A DNA stretch of 64,000 bases from Streptomyces sp. NBC_01304 (lineage in GTDB: Bacteria > Actinomycetota > Actinomycetes > Streptomycetales > Streptomycetaceae). The translations under genes and the position numbers were made by a program. The stretch lies in the NCBI RefSeq assembly GCF_035975855.1, contig NZ_CP109055.1, positions 2,356,001-2,420,000 on the forward strand. The letters run 5' to 3'. Under the pieces are notes generated by a model that had not been told where the DNA came from, did no database searches, and saw nothing but the letters and a program-made list of their open reading frames with translations. Shown in pieces: positions 44,730 through 52,503 of this stretch. The first letter of the stretch is position 1. Every line of letters starts with the position of its first letter.

Positions 44730-45830
44730 ATGACCAAGAACACCGTGCCGATCGAGACGCCCGCCGTGTCCGCCTACACCGTGCCGACCGACGCCCCCGA
44801 GGCGGACGGCACCTTCGCCTGGGACACCACCACCGTGGTGATCACCGAGATCACCGCGGGCCATGCGACCGGCACGGGCTGGACCTACGCCCCCGCGGCC
44901 GCCGCCGACGTGATCCGCGAACAGCTCGCCGCAGCGATCGTCGGCCGCTCCGCGCTCGACGTCCCGGCGGCGCACACCGCGATGGTCAGGGCCGTGCGCA
45001 ACGCGGGACGGCCCGGCATCGCGGGCTGCGCGCTGTCCGCGGTGGACATCGCCCTGTGGGACCTCAAGGCGCGGCTCCTGGAGACGCCGCTCGTACGTCT
45101 CCTCGGCGCGGCCCGCGAGTCGGTGCCGGTGTACGGCAGCGGCGGGTTCACCACGTACCACGACACCCATCTCGCGGCGCAGCTCAACGGCTGGGTGCAC
45201 GGCCAGCACATCCCCCGCGTCAAGATCCGGATCGGTGAGAGCTGGGGGCGGGCGGTCGCCCGCGACCTGGACCGGGTGGCGGCCGCCCGCCAAGTGATCG
45301 GACCGCAGGGCGAGTTGTACGTCGACGCCAATGGCGCCTACACGCGCAAGCAGGCCGTCCGGGTCGGGGCCGCGCTCGCCGAACTGCAGGTCGGCTGGTT
45401 CGAGGAGCCGGTCGCCTCGGACGACCTGGACGGGCTCAGCCTGGTGCGGGACACGGTGGTGTGCGATGTCGCCGCGGGCCAGTACGGCTACGACCTGGCC
45501 TGCTTCGCCCGCATGATCCCCGCACTGGACTGTCTGCAGGCCGACGCCACCCGCTGCGGCGGCCTCACCGAATGGCTGCGCGCCGCCGCCCTCGCCCAGG
45601 CGCACGGCCTGGAGATCTCCGCGCACGGGGCACCGCACGCGCATGCGGCGGCCGCGGCGAGCGTGCCGAACCTGCGGCACATCGAGTGGTTCCACGACCA
45701 TGCGCGGATCGAGCTGATGTTCTTCGACGGCGTCCTCGACCCGATGGGCGGCTCGGTGCGGCCCGATGCGGGGGTGGGGCACGGGCTGACGCTGCGGGCG
45801 GAGGAGATCGAGGAGTTCCGGGTGCTTTGA
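44730..45830 (+). CDS. Enolase-superfamily (mandelate racemase/muconate lactonizing type) protein
   Basis: 366 residues. Capping domain 1-125, then a TIM barrel: HIPRVKIRIGE (K165-I-R167, where K-x-K is usual), ELYVDANGAY (metal ligand D199), GWFEEPVASDD (E225), VCDVAAGQYGYDLACFARM (Q251 where the third metal ligand Glu is expected), DATRCGGLTEWLRAA, and ISAHGAPHAHA (H299 catalytic His). Family members abstract an alpha proton from sugar acids or similar substrates using Mg. Two catalytic positions differ, so activity is uncertain. ATG at 44730. The next gene is a small kinase-like protein 81 nt downstream. The stop codon lies in a 20-bp tandem repeat. Confidence 0.88.
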   Translation: MTKNTVPIETPAVSAYTVPTDAPEADGTFAWDTTTVVITEITAGHATGTGWTYAPAAAADVIREQLAAAIVGRSALDVPAAHTAMVRAVRNAGRPGIAGCALSAVDIALWDLKARLLETPLVRLLGAARESVPVYGSGGFTTYHDTHLAAQLNGWVHGQHIPRVKIRIGESWGRAVARDLDRVAAARQVIGPQGELYVDANGAYTRKQAVRVGAALAELQVGWFEEPVASDDLDGLSLVRDTVVCDVAAGQYGYDLACFARMIPALDCLQADATRCGGLTEWLRAAALAQAHGLEISAHGAPHAHAAAAASVPNLRHIEWFHDHARIELMFFDGVLDPMGGSVRPDAGVGHGLTLRAEEIEEFRVL

Positions 45831-45880
45831 GGCTCGTCCGTGTGCTTTGAGCCTCGTCCGTGTGCTTTGAGGCTCGCCCG
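45821..45880. repeat. 20-bp tandem repeat (three units) spanning a stop codon
   Basis: Units at 45821-45840, 45841-45860 and 45861-45880, consensus TGTGCTTTGAGGCTCGTCCG, each with one or two changes. The TGA of the enolase-superfamily gene is inside unit 1, and the same CTTTGA recurs in units 2 and 3. Confidence 0.95.
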
Positions 45881-45911
45881 CTCACCGGCCCTCGAGTGGC
45901 AGGCTCCGGCC

Positions 45912-46463
45912 ATGGATATCACCGAGGTGCTGCTCATCGGGGGCCGGTCCGGGTCCGGCAAGTCGTCCGTGGGCTTCGAGGTGTCGGCGCAGCTGCGGGC
46001 CGTCGAGGCCGGGCACGCGCTGGTCGAGGGCGACTTCCTCGACCACATCCATCCGGCGCCGCCCGGCGACCCGGACCGCTCGCTGATCACGGAGCGCAAT
46101 CTGGCGGCGGTGTGGGCCAACTACGCCGCGCTCGGCTGCCGTCGGCTGATCTACACCAACACGGCGAGCGTCCTGGCCGAGGCGTCGGGCCTGTTCACGC
46201 GCGCCCTCGGGGACGACGCCCGGATCGTACGCGTCCTGCTCACGGCGACCGACGCCACCGTCCGCGCCCGGCTCACGGGGCGCGAGCAGGGGTCGGAGCT
46301 GGAGCGGCAACTGCGGCGCAGCGCGTTCATGGCGCGGGCACTCGACGAAGGGCTGCCGCCGGGGACGGTGCGGGTGGCCACGGACGGGCGGGCCGTCGTG
46401 GAGATCGCGCGCGATGCGGTGGTGGCGGCGGGGTGGGCCGGTCCGGGCGGCGGGGCGGGGTGA
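45912..46463 (+). CDS. P-loop ATPase / gluconokinase-like small kinase
   Basis: 183 residues. Walker A GGRSGSGKSSVGFEV at residues 10-24, a DFLDHIHP segment (Walker B-like/substrate region), and a lid segment RARLTGREQGSELERQLRRSAFMA. AAA_33/adenylate-kinase-like fold. Such proteins are often annotated as ATP-binding or shikimate/gluconate-kinase-like. Substrate cannot be given. ATG at 45912 with no ribosome site visible (ggcaggctccggcc), so the start could be leaderless. Downstream of the enolase-superfamily gene. Ends converge with the Holin-X gene, with an 8-bp inverted repeat GGTGAGCC/GGCTCACC (46459-46466, 46497-46504) over both stops. Confidence 0.8.
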   Translation: MDITEVLLIGGRSGSGKSSVGFEVSAQLRAVEAGHALVEGDFLDHIHPAPPGDPDRSLITERNLAAVWANYAALGCRRLIYTNTASVLAEASGLFTRALGDDARIVRVLLTATDATVRARLTGREQGSELERQLRRSAFMARALDEGLPPGTVRVATDGRAVVEIARDAVVAAGWAGPGGGAG

Positions 46464-46499
46464 GCCCCGCCCGATTCGGCTCCGGCGCCGGGCCACGGC

Positions 46500-47114
46500 T
46501 CACCGCTCGGTGCTCGGCGGGCCCTCCGGCCGGGGCGGTGCGGCCTGGTCGCGCTGCCTCGGCATGGGGCGCGGCCCGGCGGTGGGCGTCGGCGGGGCGT
46601 CGGGCGGCAGCGGCTCGTTGGGCGGGACGGCGGGGGTGGCCGGGGAGCCGGTGCCGGGCAGGGGTCGGCCGAACGGGGTCCGGCCGGTGTCCGGTTCCGC
46701 GGCCAGCGAGGTGTCCAGCTCGACGTCCCGCTGCGCCCGGTGCCCGGAGCGTGCGGCGCTGCGCATGACGTAGGCCAGGGCGGCGAGCAGCGCGCCGACG
46801 ATCAGGGCGGCGCCCCACGACGCCACGCCCAGGGCGAGCGCCAGGCCGACGGCCAGGGCGACGGCGGCGCCCGCGTACAGGGCAAGGGTCCCGGAGGCCG
46901 CGTACAGGGCGGCCGTGCGGCGCTGCTTGCGGGTCTGCTCGCGCAGCTCCTCGCGGACCGTGTCACGCACGATCTGGGCGAGCGCGTCGGTCAGGTCGGC
47001 GCCCAGCGGATCGGGCGTGCCCGGCGTCCCGCGCGCGCCTCCTGTGCGGCCCAACTGCTCGGTGTATTCGGTGTGTTCGGTGTGCTCGGAATGTTCGGGT
47101 CCGGTGCGTTTCAT
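46500..47114 (-). CDS. Holin-X (phage holin family) membrane protein
   Basis: 204 residues. Low-complexity N-terminus with HSEHTEHTEYTEQ repeats, a helical ADLTDALAQIVRDTVREELREQTRKQRRTAA, two hydrophobic helices LYAASGTLALYAGAAVALAVGLALALGVASWGAALIVGALLAALAYVM, then a Pro-rich cytoplasmic tail. This is the PF07332 (actinobacterial Holin-X) architecture, which despite the name is chromosomal and found in most Streptomyces. ATG at 47114. A GGGTAC box lies 9 nt upstream with GTTA at a 15-nt spacing, one mismatch from the SigB-type consensus. Function unknown. Confidence 0.82.
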   Translation of the reverse strand: MKRTGPEHSEHTEHTEYTEQLGRTGGARGTPGTPDPLGADLTDALAQIVRDTVREELREQTRKQRRTAALYAASGTLALYAGAAVALAVGLALALGVASWGAALIVGALLAALAYVMRSAARSGHRAQRDVELDTSLAAEPDTGRTPFGRPLPGTGSPATPAVPPNEPLPPDAPPTPTAGPRPMPRQRDQAAPPRPEGPPSTER

Positions 47115-47323
47115 GGCGTCCGGGTACCCGCCGCCCGAGGGGCGTAACGCCGTACGGCCGGGTCGGCGCGCCGCGCCCGGGCCCGGTTCGCGCACCGGGC
47201 GGAACGCAGCCGGCACACCGGGCGGAAAATAGCTCCGGCGACGATGTCGAGATCGCGGGACCGGCTCCGTCCCCGTGGTGAGAGCGACCACAATGGATCG
47301 CACCGATACCGAGGAGAACCCTC

Positions 47324-47731
47324 ATGGCCAAGTACCTGATGCTCAAGCACTACCGTGGCGCCCCGGAAGCGGTGAACTGCGTGCCCATGGACCAGTGGAC
47401 GCAGGACGAGATCTCGGCCCACCTCCAGTACATGCGGGACTTCGCGGACAGCCTGGAGAAGACCGGCGAGTTCGTCGACGGCCAGGCGCTCGCCCCCGAG
47501 GGGACGTGGGTCCGGTACGACGGTGAGGGCAGGCCGCCCGTCACCGACGGACCTTTCGCCGAGACCAAGGACCTCATCGCCGGCTGGATGGTGATCGACG
47601 TCGACAGCTACGAGCGCGCCGTCGAGCTGGCCGGAGAACTGTCGGCCGCCCCCGGGGCCGGCGGCAAGCCCATCCACGAGTGGCTGGAGCTACGCCCGTT
47701 CTACGGCGAGCAGCCCACCGTCACGGAGTGA
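47324..47731 (+). CDS. DGPF/YCII-domain protein
   Basis: 135 residues. MAKYLMLKHYRGAPEAVNCVPMDQWTQDEISAHLQYMRDFADSLEKTGEFVDGQALAPEGTWVRYDGEGRPPVTDGPFAETKDLIAGWMVIDVDSYERAVELAGELSAAPG, with the DGPFAE signature at residues 76-81. These ferredoxin-like dimers have no proven activity. They occur next to ECF42 sigma factors. ATG at 47324 with GAGGAG upstream. The stop overlaps the sigma factor GTG (GTGA), so production of the two is coupled. Confidence 0.93.
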   Translation: MAKYLMLKHYRGAPEAVNCVPMDQWTQDEISAHLQYMRDFADSLEKTGEFVDGQALAPEGTWVRYDGEGRPPVTDGPFAETKDLIAGWMVIDVDSYERAVELAGELSAAPGAGGKPIHEWLELRPFYGEQPTVTE

Positions 47732-48894
47732 CCTCTCAGGTGACCCAGCTGAACGAGGCCCTGCTGAGGAGCCTCACCCCGGGCGTGCTCGGAGTCCTCG
47801 TCCGCCGCGGAGCCGACTTCGCGGCGGCCGAGGACGCCGTGCAGGACGCGCTCGTCGAGGCGGTCCACCACTGGCCGGCCGACCCGCCGCGGGACGCGAA
47901 GGGCTGGCTGGTCACCGTGGCCTGGCGCAAGTTCCTCGACGCGACCCGCGCGGACACCGCCCGCCGCCGGCGCGAGGACCTCGTCGACGAGGAGCCGGCG
48001 CCCGGGCCCACGCCTGCCGCGGACGACACGCTCCAGCTCTACTTCCTGTGCGCCCACCCGTCGTTGACCCCGTCGTCCGCGGTCGCGCTCACGCTGCGCG
48101 CCGTCGGCGGGCTCACCACGCGCCAGATCGCCCAGGCCTACCTGGTGCCCGAGGCGACCATGGCGCAGCGCATCAGCCGGGCCAAGCGCACCGTCTCCGG
48201 CGTGCGGTTCGACGAAGCCGGCGACGTCGCCACCGTGCTGCGCGTCCTCTACCTGGTCTTCAACGAGGGCTACTCCGGCGACGTCGACCTCGTCGCCGAG
48301 GCCATCCGCCTCACGCGGCAGCTCGCGGCCGCGATCGACCACCCCGAGGTGGCGGGGCTGCTCGCGCTCATGCTGCTGCACCACGCCCGGCGCGCGGCCA
48401 GGACCGCGCCCGACGGCAGCCTCGTACCGCTCGCGGAACAGGACCGCGGCCGCTGGGACACCCGGGCGATCGCCGAGGGGATCAAGATCCTGCAGTCCGC
48501 CCTCGCGCGCGACCGCCTCGGCGAGTTCCAGGCCCAGGCCGCGATCGCGGCCCTGCACGCCGACGCGCCCACCGCCGGGGAGACCGACTGGGTGCAGATC
48601 GTCGAGTGGTACGACGAGCTCGCGGCCCTGACCGACAACCCGGTCGTACGGCTCAACCGCGCGGTGGCCGTCGGCGAGGCCGACGGACCGCGTGCCGGCC
48701 TGGCGGCGCTCGCACCTCTGGACGACGCGCTGCCCCGCCACGCCGCGGTGGCGGCGTACCTCCACGAGCGCGACGGCGACCTGGCCACGGCGGCCCGCCT
48801 TTACGCCGAGGCGGCCCGGAAGGCACCCAACCTCGGCGAACGCGACCATCTGACCCGCCAGGCCGCCCGGCTCAACTCCGGCCGGTCCGGCTGA
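47728..48894 (+). CDS. ECF42-group RNA polymerase sigma factor
   Basis: 388 residues. Sigma region 2: GVLGVLVRRGADFAAAEDAVQDALVEAVHHWPADPPRDAKGWLVTVAWRKFLDATRAD. Region 4: RAVGGLTTRQIAQAYLVPEATMAQRISRAKRTV. The remaining 200 residues are the C-terminal helical extension (LRVLYLVFNEGYSGDVDLVAEAIRLTRQLAAAI ... HAAVAAYLHERDGDLATAARLYAEAARKAPN), a DUF6596/TPR-like domain required for activity in ECF42 factors. No anti-sigma factor is adjacent, as expected for this group; the DGPF protein beside it is the typical target. GTG at 47728. Convergent with the Nudix gene. Confidence 0.93.
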   Translation: MTSQVTQLNEALLRSLTPGVLGVLVRRGADFAAAEDAVQDALVEAVHHWPADPPRDAKGWLVTVAWRKFLDATRADTARRRREDLVDEEPAPGPTPAADDTLQLYFLCAHPSLTPSSAVALTLRAVGGLTTRQIAQAYLVPEATMAQRISRAKRTVSGVRFDEAGDVATVLRVLYLVFNEGYSGDVDLVAEAIRLTRQLAAAIDHPEVAGLLALMLLHHARRAARTAPDGSLVPLAEQDRGRWDTRAIAEGIKILQSALARDRLGEFQAQAAIAALHADAPTAGETDWVQIVEWYDELAALTDNPVVRLNRAVAVGEADGPRAGLAALAPLDDALPRHAAVAAYLHERDGDLATAARLYAEAARKAPNLGERDHLTRQAARLNSGRSG

Positions 48895-48931
48895 AGGAGC
48901 CCACGTTCGACGTCGTGCGGCGGCTGCCGCC

Positions 48932-49606
48932 CTACGTCGCCGCCGTGGGCGTGCGGGCGAACGGCCCGTCCAGGGCCGCCCATTGCAGGAGCAGGATGGT
49001 CTTGCCGTCGGCGATGCGGCCGTCGCGGGTCATGGCGAGGGCGTCGGCGAAGGGGAGTTCGAGGACCTCGATGTCCTCGCCGTCCTCCTCGAGTCCGCCG
49101 CCGGGTCCGGTGCGGTCGGCCGGGGTGTAGGGCGCCGCGAAGAAGTGAAGGCGTTCGGTCACCGAGCCGGGGCTCATGAAGGCGTCGAGGACGTGGGTGA
49201 GCGGGCCGAGGGCGACGCCGAGTTCCTCCGTGCTCTCTCGCCGGATCGCGGTGAGCGGGTCGTCCGCGTCGAGCAGCCCTGCGGCGGCTTCGACGAGCAT
49301 GCCGTCGGGGTGGTCGTTGACGTACGCCGGGAAGCGGAACTGCCGGGTGAGCAGGACGCGGCCGCGTGCGGTGTCGTACGGCAGGACGACGGCGCCGTTC
49401 CCGCGGTCGTAGGTCTCGCGCTGCTGCGTCTCCCAACGGCCGTCGCCACGGCGGTAGTCGAAGGTGGTACGCCGCAGCACGTGCCAGCCCTGCGAGGTGA
49501 GCTCGACGTCGCGCACCACGACGTCCGGGTTGCGGTCCAGGTCGCGGCCGACTCGGTCGAGGCCGGTGCGGCCGCGGTGGTCGGGGGTGTCGATGCCGGG
49601 CCTCAC
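48932..49606 (-). CDS. Nudix hydrolase (GDP-mannose/ADP-ribose pyrophosphatase-like)
   Basis: 224 residues. Nudix region: MLVEAAAGLLDADDPLTAIRRESTEELGV, with R-E-S-x-E-E-L-G intact and Asp in place of the first Glu of the box. N-terminal VLRRTTFDYRRGDGRWETQQRETYDRGNGAVVLPYD and the C-terminal ADRTGPGGGLEEDGEDIEVLELPF fit the NudK-type nucleotide-sugar pyrophosphatases. The start is GTG at 49606; it overlaps the TGA of a short upstream reading frame (49603-49710), so coupling is possible. Divergent from the DeoR regulator, which may control it. Confidence 0.88.
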   Translation of the reverse strand: MRPGIDTPDHRGRTGLDRVGRDLDRNPDVVVRDVELTSQGWHVLRRTTFDYRRGDGRWETQQRETYDRGNGAVVLPYDTARGRVLLTRQFRFPAYVNDHPDGMLVEAAAGLLDADDPLTAIRRESTEELGVALGPLTHVLDAFMSPGSVTERLHFFAAPYTPADRTGPGGGLEEDGEDIEVLELPFADALAMTRDGRIADGKTILLLQWAALDGPFARTPTAAT

Positions 49607-49710
49607 GCGACCACCCCGTGCGCGGTGGCGACGCCCTGGTCGACCTTCCGCTGTGGCTCGTCGGTGCTGGGCTTTGGTTCGTCGGTGCTGGGTTTTGGTT
49701 CGTCGGTCAT
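49603..49710 (-). CDS. Short reading frame, 35 aa, with heptapeptide repeat TDEPKPS
   Basis: ATG at 49710 opens M-TDEPKPS-TDEPKPS-TDEPQRK-VDQGVATAHGVVA and stops with TGA overlapping the Nudix GTG (GTGA). The underlying DNA repeat is 21 bp, a multiple of three, which preserves the frame. There is no ribosome site upstream of the ATG; a leaderless start is possible. Acidic/Pro-rich; no family recognised. It could be a leader peptide that couples translation to the Nudix gene, or the displaced N-terminus of it. Confidence 0.42.
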   Translation of the reverse strand: MTDEPKPSTDEPKPSTDEPQRKVDQGVATAHGVVA

Positions 49711-49759
49711 GAGGCGTTACCGTACATGCAGAATCGTGCAAGAACAGGAGAGAGTGTGC

Positions 49760-50518
49760 ATGCTGGCTGCTGAACGACGCGACCACCTGTTGGGCCTGCT
49801 CACCCGCGAGGGGAAGATCGTCGCGAAGGACGTCGCCGCCGAGCTGGGCATTTCCGAGGACAGCGTGCGGCGCGACCTCCGCGACCTCGCGGCCGAGGGG
49901 CTGTGCCAGCGGGTCTACGGCGGGGCCCTGCCCGTCTCGCCGGCCGTGGTGGACTACGCCGCCCGGCAGAACGTGGCCACCGACGGCAAACGCAAGGTCG
50001 CCGCCGTGGCCGCCGCCCTGGTGCGGCCGGGCGGCGCGCTGATCCTCGACGGGGGCACCACCGCTCTCGCCGTCGCCGGGGCCCTCCCGCAGGACCTGGC
50101 CTGCACCGTGATCACGCACAGCCCGACGATCGCCGCGGCCCTGCTCGACCATCCGCGCGCGGAGCTCTTCCTGCTCGGCGGCCGCGTCTTCAAGCACTCG
50201 GCGGTCGCCTGCGGCGCGGCCGCGGTCGAGGCCGCGCAGAACGTCTCCGCCGACCTCTGCCTGCTCGGCGTCACGGGCGTGCACCCGGAGGCGGGGCTGA
50301 CCACCGGCGACGCCGAGGAGGCCGCGATGAAGCGCGCCCTGGCCGCGAGGGCCGCGGACACCTACGTCCTCGCCTCCTCCGAGAAGATCGGCACGGCTTC
50401 GCGGTTCCGCGTCCTGCCCTTCGAGGAGATCAGCGGACTGATCACCGACGCCGACCCGCACGACCCCGTCGTCGAGCACCTCGCGGCACGCGGCACGGAG
50501 ATCCTGACGGCCGGCTGA
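49760..50518 (+). CDS. DeoR-family transcriptional regulator
   Basis: 252 residues. N-terminal HTH: AAERRDHLLGLLTREGKIVAKDVAAELGISEDSVRRDLRDLAAEGLCQRVYGGALP, the DeoR signature with R-R-D-L-x-x-L. C-terminal sugar-phosphate sensor domain: GALILDGGTTALAVAGALP, VITHSPTIAAALLDHP, ELFLLGGRVFKHSAVACG, LLGVTGVHPEAGLTTGDAEEAAMKRALAARA. It should sense a phosphorylated sugar or sugar acid. ATG at 49760, 9 nt after GGAG. Divergent from the Nudix gene. Its target genes cannot be read from the sequence. Confidence 0.93.
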   Translation: MLAAERRDHLLGLLTREGKIVAKDVAAELGISEDSVRRDLRDLAAEGLCQRVYGGALPVSPAVVDYAARQNVATDGKRKVAAVAAALVRPGGALILDGGTTALAVAGALPQDLACTVITHSPTIAAALLDHPRAELFLLGGRVFKHSAVACGAAAVEAAQNVSADLCLLGVTGVHPEAGLTTGDAEEAAMKRALAARAADTYVLASSEKIGTASRFRVLPFEEISGLITDADPHDPVVEHLAARGTEILTAG

Positions 50519-50542
50519 CAGCTGCGCGGCAATCATGAAATC

Positions 50543-50590
50543 GTTGCAAGCGAAGTCGCAAGGGAAGTTGCAAGGGCAGTTGCAGGGAAA
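50543..50590. repeat. 12-bp tandem repeat, four units
   Basis: Units GTTGCAAGCGAA, GTCGCAAGGGAA, GTTGCAAGGGCA and GTTGCAGGGAAA in the 110-bp gap between the DeoR gene and the VOC gene. A small plus-strand frame from ATG 50535 crosses it (LQAK/LQGK-type repeats) but runs into the VOC gene and is not supported. Confidence 0.92.
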
Positions 50591-50628
50591 AAGGATCAAC
50601 GGCTCGGAGAGGCAAGGGTGTTGTAGCC

Positions 50629-50985
50629 ATGGAGATCCTCGGGACCACGCTGCGCATCTGCGTCGACGACCTGGACACCTCGGTCGCGTTCTATGAACGT
50701 CTCACCGGCGGCCGGGCGCTGCGCTTCGAGCGCGGTGGCGTGTCCGTCGCCGCGGTCGGCGCGTTCTTGCTGATGAGCGGGCCCGAGGCCGAGTTGGAGG
50801 TGCTGCGCAAGGTCGCGGCGACCATCGCGGTGCGGGACGTCGACGAGGCGTACACCGTGCTCACCGGCTCCGGCGCGCAGGTGATCGCCGGCCCGGTGCC
50901 GACACCGGTCGGCCGCAATCTGATCGCGGTGCATCCGGACGGTTCGGTCTTCGAGTACGTGGACCGGCAGGGCGGCACCGACTAG
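50629..50985 (+). CDS. VOC-superfamily (glyoxalase-like) protein
   Basis: 118 residues, one vicinal-oxygen-chelate domain made of two beta-alpha-beta-beta-beta modules: MEILGTTLRICVDDLDTSVAFYERLTGGRALRFER and VAATIAVRDVDEAYTVLTGSGAQVIAGPVPTPVGRNLIAVHPDGSVFEYVDRQ. The C-terminal DGSVFEYVD has the usual metal-ligand Glu; the N-terminal His ligand of glyoxalase I is absent, so glyoxalase activity is doubtful. Related proteins act as bleomycin-type binding proteins or isomerases. ATG at 50629; the ribosome site is weak (GGAGAGGCAAGGG). Confidence 0.88.
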   Translation: MEILGTTLRICVDDLDTSVAFYERLTGGRALRFERGGVSVAAVGAFLLMSGPEAELEVLRKVAATIAVRDVDEAYTVLTGSGAQVIAGPVPTPVGRNLIAVHPDGSVFEYVDRQGGTD

Positions 50986-51043
50986 ACCCTCGGAAGCGAC
51001 GGGCCCCCTCGGAACCGACCGGACCCACCAGAAGCCGGCGCCC

Positions 51044-52342
51044 TCAGCGCAGCCGCCTGATCAACCGCCATACGGCGCGCTCCAGTTCCCGCTCCACGGC
51101 CGCCACGGCCTTACGGTCGAAATGCACCGCGCCGGGGCGCTCCGGCCGGCGCTCAAGGAGCTCGATCCGCAGATGGGTCGGGGGATGCGTGTCGTCCTCG
51201 TAGTGCCACTCCAACTGGCTGACCCTGTGCAGCCGTTCGCGTTCCTGCTCGGGCAGCCGCCGCACCGCCTCGGCCGCCGCCCGCCACGGCATGGTGCGCC
51301 AGTCGAGCACCTCGCCCTCGATCGCCGCGTCGAGACCCGCCATCGCCGCCCCGCCGTACAGCAGCCCTTGCGCGAGGCCGACCGCGGCCTCGGTGGAGGC
51401 GGCCTGTGCGGAGAGGCCGTCGGCCAGGTACTCGCGGCGCGCCGAGCCGTGCAGGGTCAGCCGCTCCAGGAGCCGCAGCGTGCCGTCCACGAGGTAGTAC
51501 GGCCAGCGCAGCACGAACGTCGCGAAGTAGTGCCGCATGCGGCTCTTGCGCCAGCGGCCCGGGTTGAGCACATGGGCCCAAAGGGCCAGCGTGTAAAGGG
51601 CGTTGCCGACGAAGAAGCCGTGGCGGCAGTCGCCGTTCGCGTAGTGCCCGAGCTCATGGCCGAGCAGGGCGACGCGCCGGCTCGGGGTGAGCGTCTCCCA
51701 CAGCGTGAGCCCGATGCACAGTCCGCGCCGCCGGGGCCCGTACCGCGTCACGTACGCGTTGAAGCCGGGGTCGAGCACCACGACGTCCACGCCACGCGTG
51801 CCGACCACGGCCGCCACCTCGTCGATCAGACCGAACAGCCGTGGCGCGTCGGCCCGTTGGAGCCGGGGCAGGTGGCGCGGCAGCCACTGGAACCAGGGCC
51901 GCAGCACGGCGGACAGGCCGAGCATCGCCAGGCCGACCACCCACATCAGCGGGTTCCACCACCACGCGACGAGGATCAGCACCGCCCAGGCCGCGATCCC
52001 CAGGGCGACGCCGTGGACGACCGTCGCGACGGCGTACGACGCCAGATGGGCCGGGGTGAGCCGCGAGCGCCGCCCGATGCGGTCCGCCCCCACCAGCTCC
52101 TGGAAGACCCTCGCCGCCTGCCGCCCGGCCGACTCCCGCCGCAGCGAGGCGGTCCGGCCGACTCCGAACACGAAGAGCTCGGGCGCCACGTTCCAGTCGC
52201 AGGCCCGGCACCAGACGACGTGGTCCGCGTGGACCGGCATGGCGGCGCCGCACTGGGGGCACGGCTCATGGCTCTGGACATGGCTCTGGTCCTGGCCCTG
52301 GTCCTGGCCCTGGCCGGCGCCCGGCCGGTTCTCCGTGTCCAT
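51044..52342 (-). CDS. M48-family zinc metalloprotease with N-terminal zinc ribbon
   Basis: 432 residues. N-terminal zinc ribbon CPQCGAAMPVHADHVVWCRACDW at about residues 28-50. A hydrophobic pair (ATVVHGVALGIAAWAVLILVAWWWNPLMWVVGLAMLGLSAVLRPW). The catalytic HELGHYANGD (HExxH) at residues 240-250, then GSARREYLADGLSA with the third zinc ligand Glu. An M48/HtpX-type membrane protease that would degrade damaged membrane proteins. A Gln/Asp repeat (GQGQDQGQDQSHVQSHE) precedes the ribbon. ATG at 52342 with GGGGGATGCC upstream; the longer frame adds 22 residues without support. Confidence 0.9.
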   Translation of the reverse strand: MDTENRPGAGQGQDQGQDQSHVQSHEPCPQCGAAMPVHADHVVWCRACDWNVAPELFVFGVGRTASLRRESAGRQAARVFQELVGADRIGRRSRLTPAHLASYAVATVVHGVALGIAAWAVLILVAWWWNPLMWVVGLAMLGLSAVLRPWFQWLPRHLPRLQRADAPRLFGLIDEVAAVVGTRGVDVVVLDPGFNAYVTRYGPRRRGLCIGLTLWETLTPSRRVALLGHELGHYANGDCRHGFFVGNALYTLALWAHVLNPGRWRKSRMRHYFATFVLRWPYYLVDGTLRLLERLTLHGSARREYLADGLSAQAASTEAAVGLAQGLLYGGAAMAGLDAAIEGEVLDWRTMPWRAAAEAVRRLPEQERERLHRVSQLEWHYEDDTHPPTHLRIELLERRPERPGAVHFDRKAVAAVERELERAVWRLIRRLR

Positions 52343-52448
52343 GGCATCCCCCGTGACCGTCGCCGCACCGTTGACTGTTGTCCGGTGTCTGTACGCAGCG
52401 ACGGTCACCGGGGCCGATCCGGTTCAGGCCCGGGGATACCAATTCGTT

Positions 52449-52503
52449 CTACGGTTCATTCAGCAGCCGGTTCCGTTCCCCCTACGGCTCATTCAGCAGC
52501 CGG
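52449..52503. repeat. 22-bp direct repeat (period 33 bp) spanning a stop codon
   Basis: Copies at 52449-52470 and 52482-52503 share 21 of 22 bases. The second copy carries the last codons and TGA of the minus-strand DUF5107 gene; the first is an untranslated copy 33 bp downstream of it. Confidence 0.92.

Noticed and set aside
46500..47114. Prophage signal from the Holin-X gene
   Set aside because: PF07332-type proteins are chromosomal in most actinobacteria, and no other phage gene is near.
50535..50700. Small plus-strand frame through the 12-bp repeat (MKSLQAKSQGKLQ...)
   Set aside because: It has no ribosome site and runs out of frame into the VOC gene. The repeat explains its regular sequence.
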